Shown here: positions 1 to 11,513 of the stretch, piece after piece
Layout: each line of letters starts with the position of its first letter
How positions within the stretch are numbered: position 1 is the stretch's first letter
DNA from: Symsagittifera roscoffensis
Taxonomy: Eukaryota; Xenacoelomorpha; Acoela; Convolutidae
Assembly: GCF_963678635.1 (NCBI RefSeq)
Contig: NC_087062.1
Coordinates: 5,630,193-5,694,192, forward strand
Direction: 5' to 3'
DNA: 64,000 nucleotides
Translations under genes and position numbers: made by a program
The notes under the pieces: model-generated
Database searches by the model: none
Told to the model about the DNA's origin: nothing
The model's input: only the letters and a program-made list of their open reading frames with translations

Positions 1-845
1 GTTAATAGCGCGAAATATATTGCGCGTTAATTGTCCAAAATTGGCCAAAATTGCAATCTTCAAACCCCATAACTTTAAAAAATCTTTTCAATTTCGAGCT
101 CAAGACATCAATATCATTTGAATGACTCTCAAAAATAGCTGAATGGTACCTTTTGAATGACTGTCAAAAAGTCAAACTTTGTCAAAAGAAATAAAAACCA
201 CGCCGAACACAAATATTTCGTTACTTTCACTACAACAGTCCGAATAAAAAATCCTCTTCAAGCATGAATATTCCGTTTTCTTAGGAAGTTGGAACAACAA
301 ACCCGTTCTTGCTGTATAGTTATCAAACAATACTGCTAGTATATCAGGGCAAATCCCTGAATGTTCCGAATGTCCCTTAATTCATATCGAATAGTTTTTG
401 GGAAGAGAAGTCATTGAGAACCTATAATTTTTGAACTATATCAAAGTTTAAAATTTCGTGTCGTGCAAAACTAATTTGACCAGTTAGCTAGCCTCAATTC
501 AATTTGGAACGGTTTTGTTGTGCGGGATAATTCGCCACGCATCAACAGTTTGGATTACACCCTCAGCATTCTGAAAAAAAAAACTTTTCAATACGCGCAT
601 AGTTTAGTCCAGAACATGGCCAATTTAGCAACTTTCATACCCATCGAACATTACAAAGAAAAATCGGAGGTAGGATATCTTTTGAAATTTGAACTCAGAA
701 AGTCGATATCTTCAATTGGGTATAACAATTTTTTGTTAAAAACTATTATTTCGAGCAGCAAAAATCGACTGAATAAAAAAAACCGCACCGAGCATAAAAA
801 ATCTGTTTTCTTCGAAAGTCGGAACGATAATTTAGCTGTATCTAT
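1..845 (+). repeat. Two adjacent copies of a dispersed repeat with TTCCGAC inverted ends
   Basis: Bases 1-260 and about 325-845 are diverged copies of one repeat. Related copies lie at 38040-38590 (same orientation), about 4650-4900 (partial) and 16560-16960 (inverted). Landmarks in order are a small hairpin (CAGGG-loop-CCCTG), then GAATGTTCCGACTGCC, a middle part with GTTAATAGCGCG, and a tail with CGAAAGTCGGAACAATA. TGTTCCGACT near the start is complementary to AGTCGGAACA near the end, so the unit has short inverted termini. The 120-codon ORF at 520-882 lies inside the repeat and has no recognisable domain; I do not call it a gene. Confidence 0.6.
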
Positions 846-1659
846 ACAAAATTACCCAAATTTTGAAATGACTGATAATTGAGTCTAAAAATTTTAAGTG
901 GAAAATCGCTTCGATTAGTTTAAAACATATATAACTGGGAAAATTGTGACTATTCAGTTGAGGTAAATTTTAATTTCATGTTAGATCAAGTTAGAACAAT
1001 TTCAAGTTAAGGTATACGAAAATAAGCGCAGAGGAACGAAGCGGTGCAAGCCGCCGTTGATTGCCAATGTAAATATTGTAGTCACAATTTTTCAATTTCA
1101 TTCACAAATTTTTCGATGGCTCAAAATCTCGCATGCTGATATGCTTGCCATCCCAATTTTTGTGTTTCAAAGTTTTTGAAAAATTATGGAATAATTTCGT
1201 GATACATTTCTGGTGATATGGATTTAATTTCTCGTCAAAATCAGATATTCAGAGTGAAAAAAAAACTAATTTTTGGGTCAAAGTCAGATAATCAGAGTCT
1301 TAATGAATTACAGTCGATAATCAGATACAAAGAACTTTTTTTACTCTTGTAAAATTCAAAAATTTTTACACAAAACTAAAAAAATAATAACTAAATTAGT
1401 GGCCGATTGCTGTGCAAGCCAGATAGAAATTAATATAAGCTTCCATGGAAGTGTAAAAATATATTTATTCACTATTAGAAGATCTAATCTAAAGTTGGAT
1501 TGGAGAGTTGTCCACTCATCTCCAGTCACACACTCCTTCAGTCAAATTTTTCTGAATGACCGGAAAAATTGGCCCAAAATTTTCATTCTTTATCAATTTA
1601 CGCATGTGGAGTAAGCAAGTAGACAGCTTAAAGCATTTTACTGATTTAAATAGTTTTTC

Positions 1660-1790
1660 ACAACTAGTTTTTCAACCGCTTACTCAATAAATTGGGTGTT
1701 CCGCAAGGGGTTTCTATTGGGTCTTCTCCTTTTTCTCATATACTTTAATGATAGAAATAGTGTACCTAAAACGTGGTACTGACTAATTTT
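1660..1790 (+). pseudogene. Short relic of a non-LTR reverse transcriptase
   Basis: Around 1690-1750 the + strand reads LGVPQGVSIGSSPF followed by YFND, matching the conserved GVPQGS..GP.LF..Y.ND block of LINE reverse transcriptases. There are frameshifts and stops on both sides and no other RT motif survives. It is a fossil fragment. Confidence 0.5.
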
Positions 1791-1831
1791 AATAATTCAA
1801 ACTTAAATTTATATTTCACTATGGTTCAATA

Positions 1832-2214
1832 CAGGGACGGATCTAGGATTTTCTCGAGGGGGCGGATTTTCAAAAATATTTCGAAAAATAGGTCGACCTT
1901 TTTTTTGTTTAGGTCGACCAAATAGATTTTCCGAGGTCTCCCAAATCACTATAAAGACTTTATTTTGATCAAATTTTCTGCGCCGCAGGCGAATTTTTGA
2001 AACAAAAGGCCACCAAGGCGTTTTTGAGCAATTTTTGGAAATTTTTCACCCAAAAATTGCGTTTTTTCGGCGCGCGCTCCCCCCTTCAAAACTAGTATAT
2101 TTTGTCGCCGAAGGCCCCTTTAGAAAACTTTTAGCGTCAGTCATCCAGAACGGGATATCTCAAAGTAGTAAAAAGGGGGACCCTTTGAGTCGGCAGGGGG
2201 TCGAATCCCAGAGA
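1832..2214 (+). mobile_element. hAT-type MITE, 5' part, running into an assembly gap
   Basis: The element begins CAGGGACGGATCTAGG, the same terminal sequence as the complete copies at 4211, 14301 and 18440. It shares their internal sequence (GGTCGACC stretch, 'CGCCGCAGG', 'GGCGCGCGCTCCCCCC', 'GGGGGTCGAATCCC'). The expected 3' end falls in the N gap. The 8 bases before it are GTTCAATA. Confidence 0.6.
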
Positions 2215-2414
2215 NNNNNNNNNNNNNNNNNNNNNNNNNNNNNNNNNNNNNNNNNNNNNNNNNNNNNNNNNNNNNNNNNNNNNNNNNNNNNNNNNNNNNN
2301 NNNNNNNNNNNNNNNNNNNNNNNNNNNNNNNNNNNNNNNNNNNNNNNNNNNNNNNNNNNNNNNNNNNNNNNNNNNNNNNNNNNNNNNNNNNNNNNNNNNN
2401 NNNNNNNNNNNNNN
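2215..2414. other. Assembly gap of 200 N
   Basis: Exactly 200 unknown bases. The gap interrupts a repetitive element, which probably explains why assembly failed. ORFs reported across it are not meaningful. Confidence 0.99.
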
Positions 2415-3521
2415 AGCTGGGTTCAAATTTTGAAGCAATGTGTTTCCCAGCATCGAGAAAATATTTTTTCACCAGGCAAGCTAAAAGTGTAAATATATAA
2501 CTAAATTTGCCTGGTTCTTACCAGGGTGATGTATTAGAATAGAATGTAGGTTCAATTTAAATAGCTGGTTCGCTTTTTGCTATACTTTGCACATTATTTA
2601 TATGTTATTTTAAAATCCATATTTTGGCAAAAGAAGAAGTGTAAATTTTGAATTTTTCAATAGTATTTTATTTGGCTGAATAACGTCCTTACAAAAACTA
2701 ACATTATAGTAGTACAATTACTTGAAATGTACAATTACTTGTTGCTTTTTGAAACATGAATCAGAGCAAAAAAGGGATTTAAGACAATACGTGCTAATTG
2801 GAAACATTTCAAAACAAGTATCTACTATATCCCAATTATACTCTTGTTAAATATCACTGTACACTACATAGAACTAACCAATCATGATCCATGACTGAAC
2901 CTTACAATAAAATATAAAGCTGAAACTATTTATAATTTCAGCCAGAGAAAAAAAATTAACTTTGCAAACAGTTGCTCTTTTTTATTCTAACCTCGCAACA
3001 ATACCAGTATATACTATATCTATTGAGACTAGGAAAAATAAATGTAAGATTAGGATCGGTATTAGACTAAGAAGTTGCATGAATCTATCAGGCCGAAAAT
3101 AAGATAGCGTGACAAACAGACGGTATACCCTATCCGAAATTACTCTATGATAAAGCCACCCCGGACCTAAACTCATAATGGGAGAAATTGATATGGTGTA
3201 TTCTCCGCCTTTCTGTAGAAAAGTCGGTGGTTCGAAGCTCAATAAAGTTGTCCGTGCTCGTCGCCGAGGATGGTATAAAAAAGGACAAGAAATGTTTAAA
3301 CAAGGACAAAACAACGGTTTTCCGTCATCAGCTAAGCTGCTAAAATTTGGTCCAGTACCCCTTGGAGTAAATGACTTCAGCTGTTAATTGACTCATTGTT
3401 TATTATTTTGGTCATTAAAACAGCTACGTAAGTTGTATCTCTTTTTCCGAGCACCGTTTTTTTGACCCACTAATTTGCTCAAGGTCACTAATATTGCCAG
3501 CAATTAGGAATTAAGTGTAAA
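2415..3521. other. Gene-free AT-rich stretch
   Basis: I see no coding region with a recognisable domain and no clear repeat. Short ORFs around 2982-3387 on both strands overlap each other and resemble no family I know. Confidence 0.5.
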
Positions 3522-3947
3522 CAGTGGCAGACTTGGGGGGGGGGGGGGGGGGTCGGGGGAATGGATTCGGACTTCTTTAATAACCAAAGAGTCCCCCATT
3601 CGCATTCGGTATTAATTTATGACCCTCTTTTAAGCCCATCAAACATTAATTTATTTTTTCTAAAGGCTTCTTTGGAGCCAATATACTAAGTTTCAATGGG
3701 AGCGGAGCGCGCGCCGAAAAAACGCTATTTTTTTATCGAAATTTTCCAAAAGGTGCAAAAAACGGCATTTTTCACATGTTTTTTTATATTTTCCCGGCGG
3801 CGCAAAAATTTGGTGTCAAAAATAGGGGTCTTTATAACATTCCGCGAGCGTTCGGAAAATCAATTTGGTCGACCTGAAAAGGGGTCAACAAAATTTTTTA
3901 AAATTTTTTGAAAATCCCCCCTCAAGAAAACCCTAGATCTGCCCTTG
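3522..3947. mobile_element. hAT-type MITE, inverted relative to the other copies
   Basis: The left end is CAGTGGCAGACTTGGGGG, followed by a run of about 18 G. The right end reads CCCTAGATCTGCCCTTG, whose complement CAAGGGCAGATCTAGGG is the family terminus. Internal blocks match the copy at 14301. Flanking octamers (AGTGTAAA left, ACTGCATA right) match at only 5 of 8 positions, so the target duplication is decayed or the boundary slightly off. Confidence 0.6.
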
Positions 3948-4210
3948 ACTGCATAACTGAGTGTTTCGACTGCCCTCTAACGTCAATGGACCTGAAGTTT
4001 TTAAGAAAATATTGAAATGAAGGGTAAAAATGGACGGAATTTTGACTTTTCTTTATTTTTCTTTGAGTTTATCCCCCTCACACAATTTTAAGTGCAATGT
4101 GATATATTTCAAGTCTGGTAGCGTAAAAATACGAGCAAATTACTTGCCGTAATCAACTTTGGAATCAAATAATTTGTATCTAACGATTTAATTGAACAAA
4201 ATAATTTACG

Positions 4211-4421
4211 CAGGAGCGGTTCTAGGATTTTCGAGCGGCGGGGCGTGGACTTTCAGAAATATTTTCTCCCAAAGCACTAAAAAGATCAAATTTTCTGCAC
4301 CGCAGGCAAATTTTAGAAAAAAACAGAACATGCTAAATAGGCGTTTAAAGGAGCTTTTTGGAAAACTTTAAACGAATAACCGCGTTTCTTCGGCGCGCGT
4401 TTCCCCCTAAATCCGCCTCTG
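4211..4421 (+). mobile_element. Short hAT-type MITE with perfect 8-bp target duplication
   Basis: The element starts CAGGAGCGGTTCTAGG and ends CCTAAATCCGCCTCTG, imperfect terminal inverted repeats. It is flanked on both sides by AATTTACG (4203-4210 and 4422-4429). An 8-bp duplication and CAG-type termini are typical of the hAT superfamily. At 211 bp it has no coding capacity and is an internally shortened form of the 409-bp copy at 14301. Confidence 0.85.
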
Positions 4422-5398
4422 AATTTACGCGTTTTTTACTCCAATTTGAATTATAGTAATAAATGTAGTTCCAATTCAAACAGTTGATAGTTTTGCAAAA
4501 AATTAGCACGGTGGAATCATCTTTTATTTTTTGACTTTTTTGCAACCACCAAGAGCACAAAAATTAGGTCACCTTAGAAATTCGAGATCTATGAGAAGCA
4601 TCATTCAGGAATTGCAATAGACAAATTAAGTAATCTATAACAAAACTGCTCCTTTTATCAAAACGAACAATGAATGTTCCGACTGCCTAATTTAAAAAGT
4701 TTTGATTGAAAAACTGATAGAAAGTAATCGAAAGTAATATATAATAATAATTAAAGTTTCGCTTAGTTTTTGTTTGCATTTCACCCCCTTACACCCAATG
4801 CTATGTAAAGTGGAGATTAATGAAGTATTTAGCGTCTCGTATTCTAATAATAAGACCAAATGGCTTGCCTCAATTCATTTTGGATTTGAACCGTCGCTCA
4901 CGATTGTTATCAGAATAGCAATTAGCAATTTAGCAATTATCGTTATAAGCAATTATCGTTATCAGCCAATCCCCCCCCCCCCTCATTAACTTCACGAAAA
5001 AAATCACAAGGTAGTTTATAGATTTGAGCCCCCGAAAACAAAAAGATATAATTCAATTCGGTCAAGAAATATTTATCGCATTATTGGTTAATTGATTTTT
5101 AGAATTTTAAGTGACCTTGAGACATACTTCCTGTCTGAAAAATTAAATTTTGCATGCAAAAATTGACTGAAATAGGTCAATTGCTTTGTTTAATGAATTT
5201 TTTTTCTGTCCGAACTTTTTGCTACAAATTATATATATTTATATAGATTTCAATCACTTCCAATTCCGAAATATTTTGAAGGAACTTCCAGAATTTCAAA
5301 ACAGCATTTACCAATACAAGAAACTTTCTAATATTTTTCTTTTCAATTGTATTCTATCTTCTTTTCCCAACAAACAAGTTTGACCTTCCCGATCAACT

Positions 5399-7139
5399 AT
5401 GGGCTTCCACAGAAAACACGCAATAGAAGGTATTCTACACGCAGCCCACGAGGTTGCCGATCCTGCTCTCTGGCGAGCTGTTTTCGCCGAGTTCTTCGGG
5501 ACCTTCGTCATGATCTTCGTCGGATTGTCGAACGTGGTCGGCAGCGAATACGACGACGGGGTCGGATCTGATATCGACAATTTGATCACACCTGGATTGA
5601 CGTTTGCAGCTATAATCATGACTCTGATTCACATTATTGGACCAACTTCGGGGTGTCACATCAACCCAGCTGTGACCATCTCGCTCACGATTGCAAAAAG
5701 ATGTCACATTTTGAAGGCTTTATGCTACATCATAGCTCAACTTACAGGTGAGTTCAATCAGTAAATCGAACTCATTTTTCGATTTTTTTTCATTAATATT
5801 TGTACTTTTATCTATTTTCTCCAAATACAAGTTTGACTTTTTCAATCAGTTATGGCTAAATTGAGTGAAATAGGTAATTTGATTTCAAAAATTTTATGTT
5901 CTGATATTGAACTTTAATTTATATAGCTTTTAATCGCTTAACAAGCTTCCAAACGGCCTTCAACTTAGAAAAATTCAACCAAATAGTGGTTCTGAGGATT
6001 AAAATGCGTGATATTAGATCTCATGGCTAAATTCACAAATAATCAGAGCTGTAGCTAATCTAATGTATTTGCCTAAAAAACATAGTATCATTTACAAACC
6101 TTATCAATTAATTCGGTGGTAAGCTTTGATATCAATTTTCAAATAACTTTCATTAGTTCATTAATTTCCTTCGTCGATCAAGAGAGGTTATCTTGCAAGA
6201 TCTTGCGAGTATCTTGCAAGTATCTTGCAAGATCTTGCAAGATAACCCTCGTTTGCAAGGATCTTGCAAGATCTTGCAAGATAACCTTCTTTGATCGGCT
6301 AGGGTTAATACTTTAAATTGATAGTTCATGAACTTTCTTCAGGTGCTGTTGCCGGAGCCTATCTGGTCTACTGGGTCGCTCCTCAAGAGTGGATAGACCA
6401 CAGTCATCTGGGCATGAACAGACTGAGGCCAGAGTTGAACCAGATCCAGGGTCTGGTGGTGGAGATCATTGGAACCATGATTCTAGTCCTGTTGGTCCTC
6501 GTTATCTCGGACCCCGATCCGAGAAAAGACTTCGAAGTAAGTAACTATTGTATTTCTACTTATATAAAAAATAGATGAAAAATAGTATATAGTATTAATG
6601 GCAGCTTTCGAATTATTTGAGACAAGTCAAAGTAATACTTGACATTTTAAATGACAAAATAATTATGATTTGGACAAAAAACAACGGTGTCCCAAAATAG
6701 GAAAACACAGAAATCACTCATAATTATTACGAATGAAAACATGCAAATATTTTTATATTCATGAACAATTTTTTTCCAGGGCTTTCCGTCGACTGCTGCT
6801 GGATTTATGGTTCTGGCTTGTGTTCTCTTCATGGCGCCTTACACGGGATGCAGCTTGAACCCAGCTCGATCTTTCGGACCCGCTTTCGTGATGCAAGAGT
6901 TCGCAGCCTACCACTGGATCTACTGGGCCGGACCGATCGCAGGAGGGTTGGTAGCTCTGGCTGTCTATTACGGAGCCTTGATCCAGGGTTTGCATAAACA
7001 TGACAACCCCGAGGTGAAAGAAGTTGTTAATTTTGCTGCGAATCAAGAAAAGGTCCAGATCGAGCATGATGGTAAGGAGATTGATGGAAAAAAGACAGCT
7101 GGATTTCCAAATCCTCTGGCGGACACTATTCCGGGTTAA
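5399..7139 (+). CDS. Aquaporin, three exons (5399-5747, 6343-6536, 6780-7139)
   Basis: The 300-residue product is a major intrinsic protein, a plasma-membrane water/solute channel of normal family length. Exon 1 starts at ATG 5399 and encodes membrane helices 1-3 with the first NPA loop (GCHINPAVT, N89-A91). Exon 2 covers the middle helices, and exon 3 the second NPA loop (GCSLNPARSFGPA, N208-R211) and a hydrophilic C-terminus. Splice sites are ACAG/GTGAGT, CTTCAG/GTGC, GAA/GTAAGT and TTCCAG/GGC. Exon phases fit (349 nt, 194 nt, 360 nt). Aligned to human AQP1, selectivity-filter positions are Phe69, Val196 (His in water-specific AQPs), Cys205 and Arg211. The NPA context resembles the classical AQP1/AQP4 branch rather than aquaglyceroporins, but orthology is not assigned. 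Introns are about 0.6 and 0.24 kb. Confidence 0.93.
6183..6292. repeat. Palindromic short tandem repeat in aquaporin intron 1
   Basis: The intron carries about eight copies of TCTTGCAAG/ATCTTGCAAGAT, some fused and some separated by GTA or GATAACC spacers. ATCTTGCAAGAT is a perfect 12-bp palindrome, so neighbouring units can pair with each other. The array ends about 50 bp before exon 2. Confidence 0.8.
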
Positions 7140-8630
7140 TGTGTTCCGGCCGCACAAACGGATTCATTTACCCAAAATCCGAGGTCAAAAACAGCCATTT
7201 CGTTACAAAACAAATTCGAAAGATGCAACTCATTCAAAATGTATTGTAATCTGCGACTATAACTTGTATAGAAAACAATTGAGTTTTTTTGTCAAAACAA
7301 AGTAATTCAAAAACTGATAACGATTTTGTGATATACCTTAGTAAAGTTACTGAGTTCTGATTTACGATGTTCTGACTTCGCTGAAATACAGAAGAATTTC
7401 AAATTAATAACCATTTTTAACTGCTGTGCTCGCACTGCTGTAATTTTCTTAATAACCAAGTTATTCATTTCTAATTAAGATTTTAGAAAAAAGTGCCTTT
7501 TTGATTGCCATTTTGTAGCTTAATTCGGCGCATTTTTTTAAGATCTTAGTATAAAGAACAAAGTATAGAAAACATAGTATACAAATTTTGATCACTTGAG
7601 GTCTTTGTAAAAGAACAACCGACAAGCTTTCGGGGCCAAAAACAAAATGAACAACAATCGACCATTTTGGAAATTCAAACCTTAACCATAGTAATATCCA
7701 CCTTCATGGCTATTACTTATAAGTAACAGTTTTATTTGACATCGTTTAAACTTGCAAATTCTCCTTCTAATTTTTTCTCTTTTTTGCTATAAGGTTCACC
7801 CGTTCCTCGTAAAAAAACTTCAGAACTATTTTGGATGCCAGAAAATCAGATATTATCTTTCAAAACCCTAAGAAGCCATGTTGTTCGACAAAATAGAAGC
7901 TTTGAAAAACATTACAAGCTATCGGAAGAAAGTGTTTTTTTTTAATTGAATTTGTTTCCAAAATTAAGTTTCATTAATTAAGCCAGCAAGTACGCTTTGT
8001 GTTATTTCTAATTTAAATTTCAACAGAAAAAGCAATTAAAAAAGTTTAACGGATGCAATAACTTTGCTGATTGCAAGGCCAATCCCGCTGCAAAAATAGG
8101 ATGTTTCAAATAGTTTTGACAGAACTTGACCAAAAATATGTGTTAATAAGCGTAACACGACAACTCGCAACAGAAATCAACTCTAATTATTCATTAACGA
8201 CCATAAATTGAGTCCAAAACTTTGATTCCATTAATTGATATATCATCATTAGCGTTTCTAAATATGCTTCTATACTCTTCGAATAATGTTGCAATTCACT
8301 ACAGATCAGAGCAGGAACGGATATTGATTTTTGAAAATAGAAAATTTAATGAATATTGATTTGCTGAGAAAAGCGTGTTGCTCAAAAAGACTTTGCAAGT
8401 CACAATATTTTACTACTGATAAATTATTTCTGGAGAAAAATTGGATCTCTTTATTTCATTGTTGCTTCATAAACGAGAAGTTGAAATGTGAGTTTGCTTT
8501 GTCTCCAAAATTTTTCGCAATTTTTCAATTTTAGGTTCCTGAACAAACATGGAAAAAATGATGCAAGAGTTTTGCTAGTTAAAGAAAGTTATTAAAAGTA
8601 GGATTTTCAATCAGCTGGAATCCAATGCAC
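7140..8630. other. 3' flank of the aquaporin gene, no gene seen
   Basis: AT-rich sequence with no supported coding region. AATAAA-like signals are not clear in the first 200 bases after the stop. ORF 8331-8534 has no recognisable domain. Confidence 0.4.
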
Positions 8631-9450
8631 ATTCTTCGCCTGGCGCAAAGCGTTTGATTTTGTAAACCAACATTTCTTTTTTTGGAGAAAATGTTAGTCT
8701 AATGGGCTGAGAGGACCAGTGTTTGAAATTACTAAATCTTATTCTTCAAATAGAACTCAATATGCTTTTTTAAATTGAAATCAATCTACCAATCAGTTAG
8801 TCAATGTTGGTGTACCTCATGGATCTATATTAGGTCCTCTTTTATTAATTCTCTTCAAAAATGATATTGATTGTAACAATGAACAACAAATTATTGTTAT
8901 ACCCTGATGATACTGCAGTACAGACTATGCTAGAGAAAAAAAAACAATACAAAAACGGCATCAAAAATCTCTGAGTGGTGTCATTTTTTAATTAGATGAT
9001 AATCAATTGTTTTTGCTCACAGACAAGAAACATTGTCTCTAAAGAAATGAAATCAGTGAAAAATCAAAAGTAGAATTTAAAAAAAGTAGCGAAAAATTAA
9101 AACGTTTCAGATAGAAATTTAGAATGTCGAACAATTAGGAAACAATAAAAATGTTTAAGAGTGTCAAAAAAGTGTTTAAACAGATGTTTTGGAATATGTT
9201 ATCAACTTAGGAAACGTTCAAAAACAAATCAATCAAAAAAAATGTACAAAACTTGTGTTGAACCATTTGTGCAAAACTGAGTACTTGTTTTCGCTGCAAC
9301 GGATAAAAGCAAAATAAAACCATTAGAACAGAATATAAATCGTTTATAAAGTTTTGCTATTTCAAGAAACGCAATCAGTCAATTAAACATATTAGAAGTT
9401 TTAAAAAACTTCATACTATGAAAAAAACTTCGAGTTTATGAGCTACTGAA
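8630..9450 (+). pseudogene. LINE reverse transcriptase relic
   Basis: Around 8640-8760 fragments such as AKAFDFV and SNGLRGPVFE are readable. At 8800-8870 the sequence gives GVPHGSILGPLL and then KNDID, the conserved RT block. About 8900-8930 reads YPDDTAV, corresponding to the F/YADDT active-site block, with Pro in place of Ala. Stops and frameshifts separate all of these. It is a decayed jockey/CR1-like non-LTR element on the + strand. Confidence 0.6.
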
Positions 9451-11513
9451 ACTATAAGGTAAAGTGTTGAGAACATTATTTGCTTCAGAATTCATGAATA
9501 ACTAAATCGATTATGCTAGAATTATTAGGATCCAAGCACGGAGAAAGCAAAAACTTGTCAATGAGGGCAATCAGCATTTAAAAAATTCTTATTGGGTTAG
9601 AAAAAAAAGCTTTTCAATTATGTCCGTCAATGGCTCAAGTTTTTGTTTACAAAATGCTAGTCATGTTGAATTGAATAGGTTCATTTACATGTTTGTAGAT
9701 AATTAGATTCTAGGTAAGGATGAACTAATTTAGGATACTTGCAAATAGACTCCAACCTATGCATCATTTTTTGCGCGGCTCGTAATATTATGTTGAACTA
9801 GAAGCTTAGTTATACTTATAAACAGATATTCATACATGTCTAAATGTATATATATATATTTTTAAATTACCATTTATATTGAAAATACTTCAAAAATTCC
9901 AAGGACATCTAGAAGTAGAACAAAGAAAATCAGGTTTGTGTAAGCCATCATAAAAATTGTAGTGAAAAATTGACTTTGCGTCTAAAAATGGAAGGTTTAA
10001 AAATCAAACTGGTTATAAGAAAGTGTAAAATTCTAGACGCCTGAAAACAGACTTGTGTCCAAAATGATCAGCATTTTGTAAATGGATTATAAAAAAATTG
10101 ATGAAATGTTAAATGTGTTTTGGAATTAATTTGTTAATTTTTTATAGATTACAGGTGTTTTGGAATTAATTTGTTAATTTTTTATAGATTAATTTGATCA
10201 GACATTTTTTTGTGTATGGATTTTGATAATTTGTTTCGAAAAATTCAATGTGTGAAAATTGCGGCCGATTTTTGGTCAGATCTTGGTATATGTTATCATC
10301 TTAAAATGAAAAATCACATGAATAGTCTTAGGCTTTGAAAAAGGCCAACATTTTTCAACCCAAGAGAATTTTAAAAATAACTTTAAAAGTAAAATTATTT
10401 TTAAAATTTCAAAAACAATTTGCCACTTTTTTCGAAAAAAGTATTAAATAGTTTTTTTCTCTTAAAAGTGATTGAAAAACCGGAAGTCTGTGCAAAAAAG
10501 AGTGAAAAATAGATAAAATAGTGACCATTCTGAAGCAAAAATTAATTGATGAAGCAAGTATTTAAGAAAATTGTGTCTACTTTCTTCTGAAAATCGAAAA
10601 AACGCAGACCAGTTTTTCTCGACAAAGGGAATCTCGATTTTTTGCTTTACTGGTTGTTAAAATCGGAATCACAACATTATGATATATGATTCGATAATAC
10701 GATACTGTAGTATGATATACCAGGTGCACCTTTTTGAGTTTTCCTTTAAATATTCAAAATTGGCTGAAAAAAGTATTGAAAAACCACCCTTATACGTAGT
10801 TCCTGTATATTTTGATTCTTCAATTTATAAAAACTGTGTCTGTTCTATCATTTTATGGGATTTTTTTTTGGAATTCTGTTTGCTTGAGCATAGTACTGGT
10901 ATAGCGACTAAAACGAAATTATACTTTTTTCTTCAACTTTTGCAGTTTTTTATGGTGAAAGACCGCTAATCGTTTAGTTCTGATAAATGAAAACTGTATG
11001 ATATGCATTTTCCTATGCACACTTTTTCCAATGAAATTTTTTGATGCATCTAATCTTCCAAAGAACAAAATGCTCTTTGTGACGAAAATGGCAATTAACT
11101 TATTCAAAACTACAAAAAGACTTGTAGTCGATTTCTGAAATTTTTAACTTAAATGAAAAAATGTTTTTTTACAAGTTTCGTAAACATAAATTGTATGATT
11201 GGCGTTCTTTCCTTAGCCTCCATTGGTGATTTTGTATGATTAGCAACTTTTTGTATAGTCAACCCGGGCTACTTTTTCAGAAACTACTTTAAGAGATTAT
11301 GCGCATACTTCTCCATCTCAGTTTCTAGCTAGAATAGCTAAAAATTTAACTCTTAACTTCTTAACTCTTAATTTTACTCTTAACTTCTTAACTCTTAATT
11401 TAAATTGAAATGAAATTGAAAACTAAATTAAAATTGAAACCTGAACTGCGCTAATGAAAATAGAACACTATTGTTATTAAATCAGATTCCCAAATAGTTT
11501 ACTATCATACTCT
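9451..11513. other. Gene-free stretch with minor tandem duplications
   Basis: No supported gene. A 47-bp unit containing GGAATTAATTTGTTAATTTT is duplicated in tandem at about 10110-10192. A smaller ACTTCTTAACTCTTAATTTT duplication lies at 11350-11402. ORF 10679-10969 shows no family signature. Confidence 0.5.

Noticed and set aside
2035-2472. ORFs spanning the first N gap
   Set aside because: Most of their length is unknown bases, and the flanks are MITE sequence.
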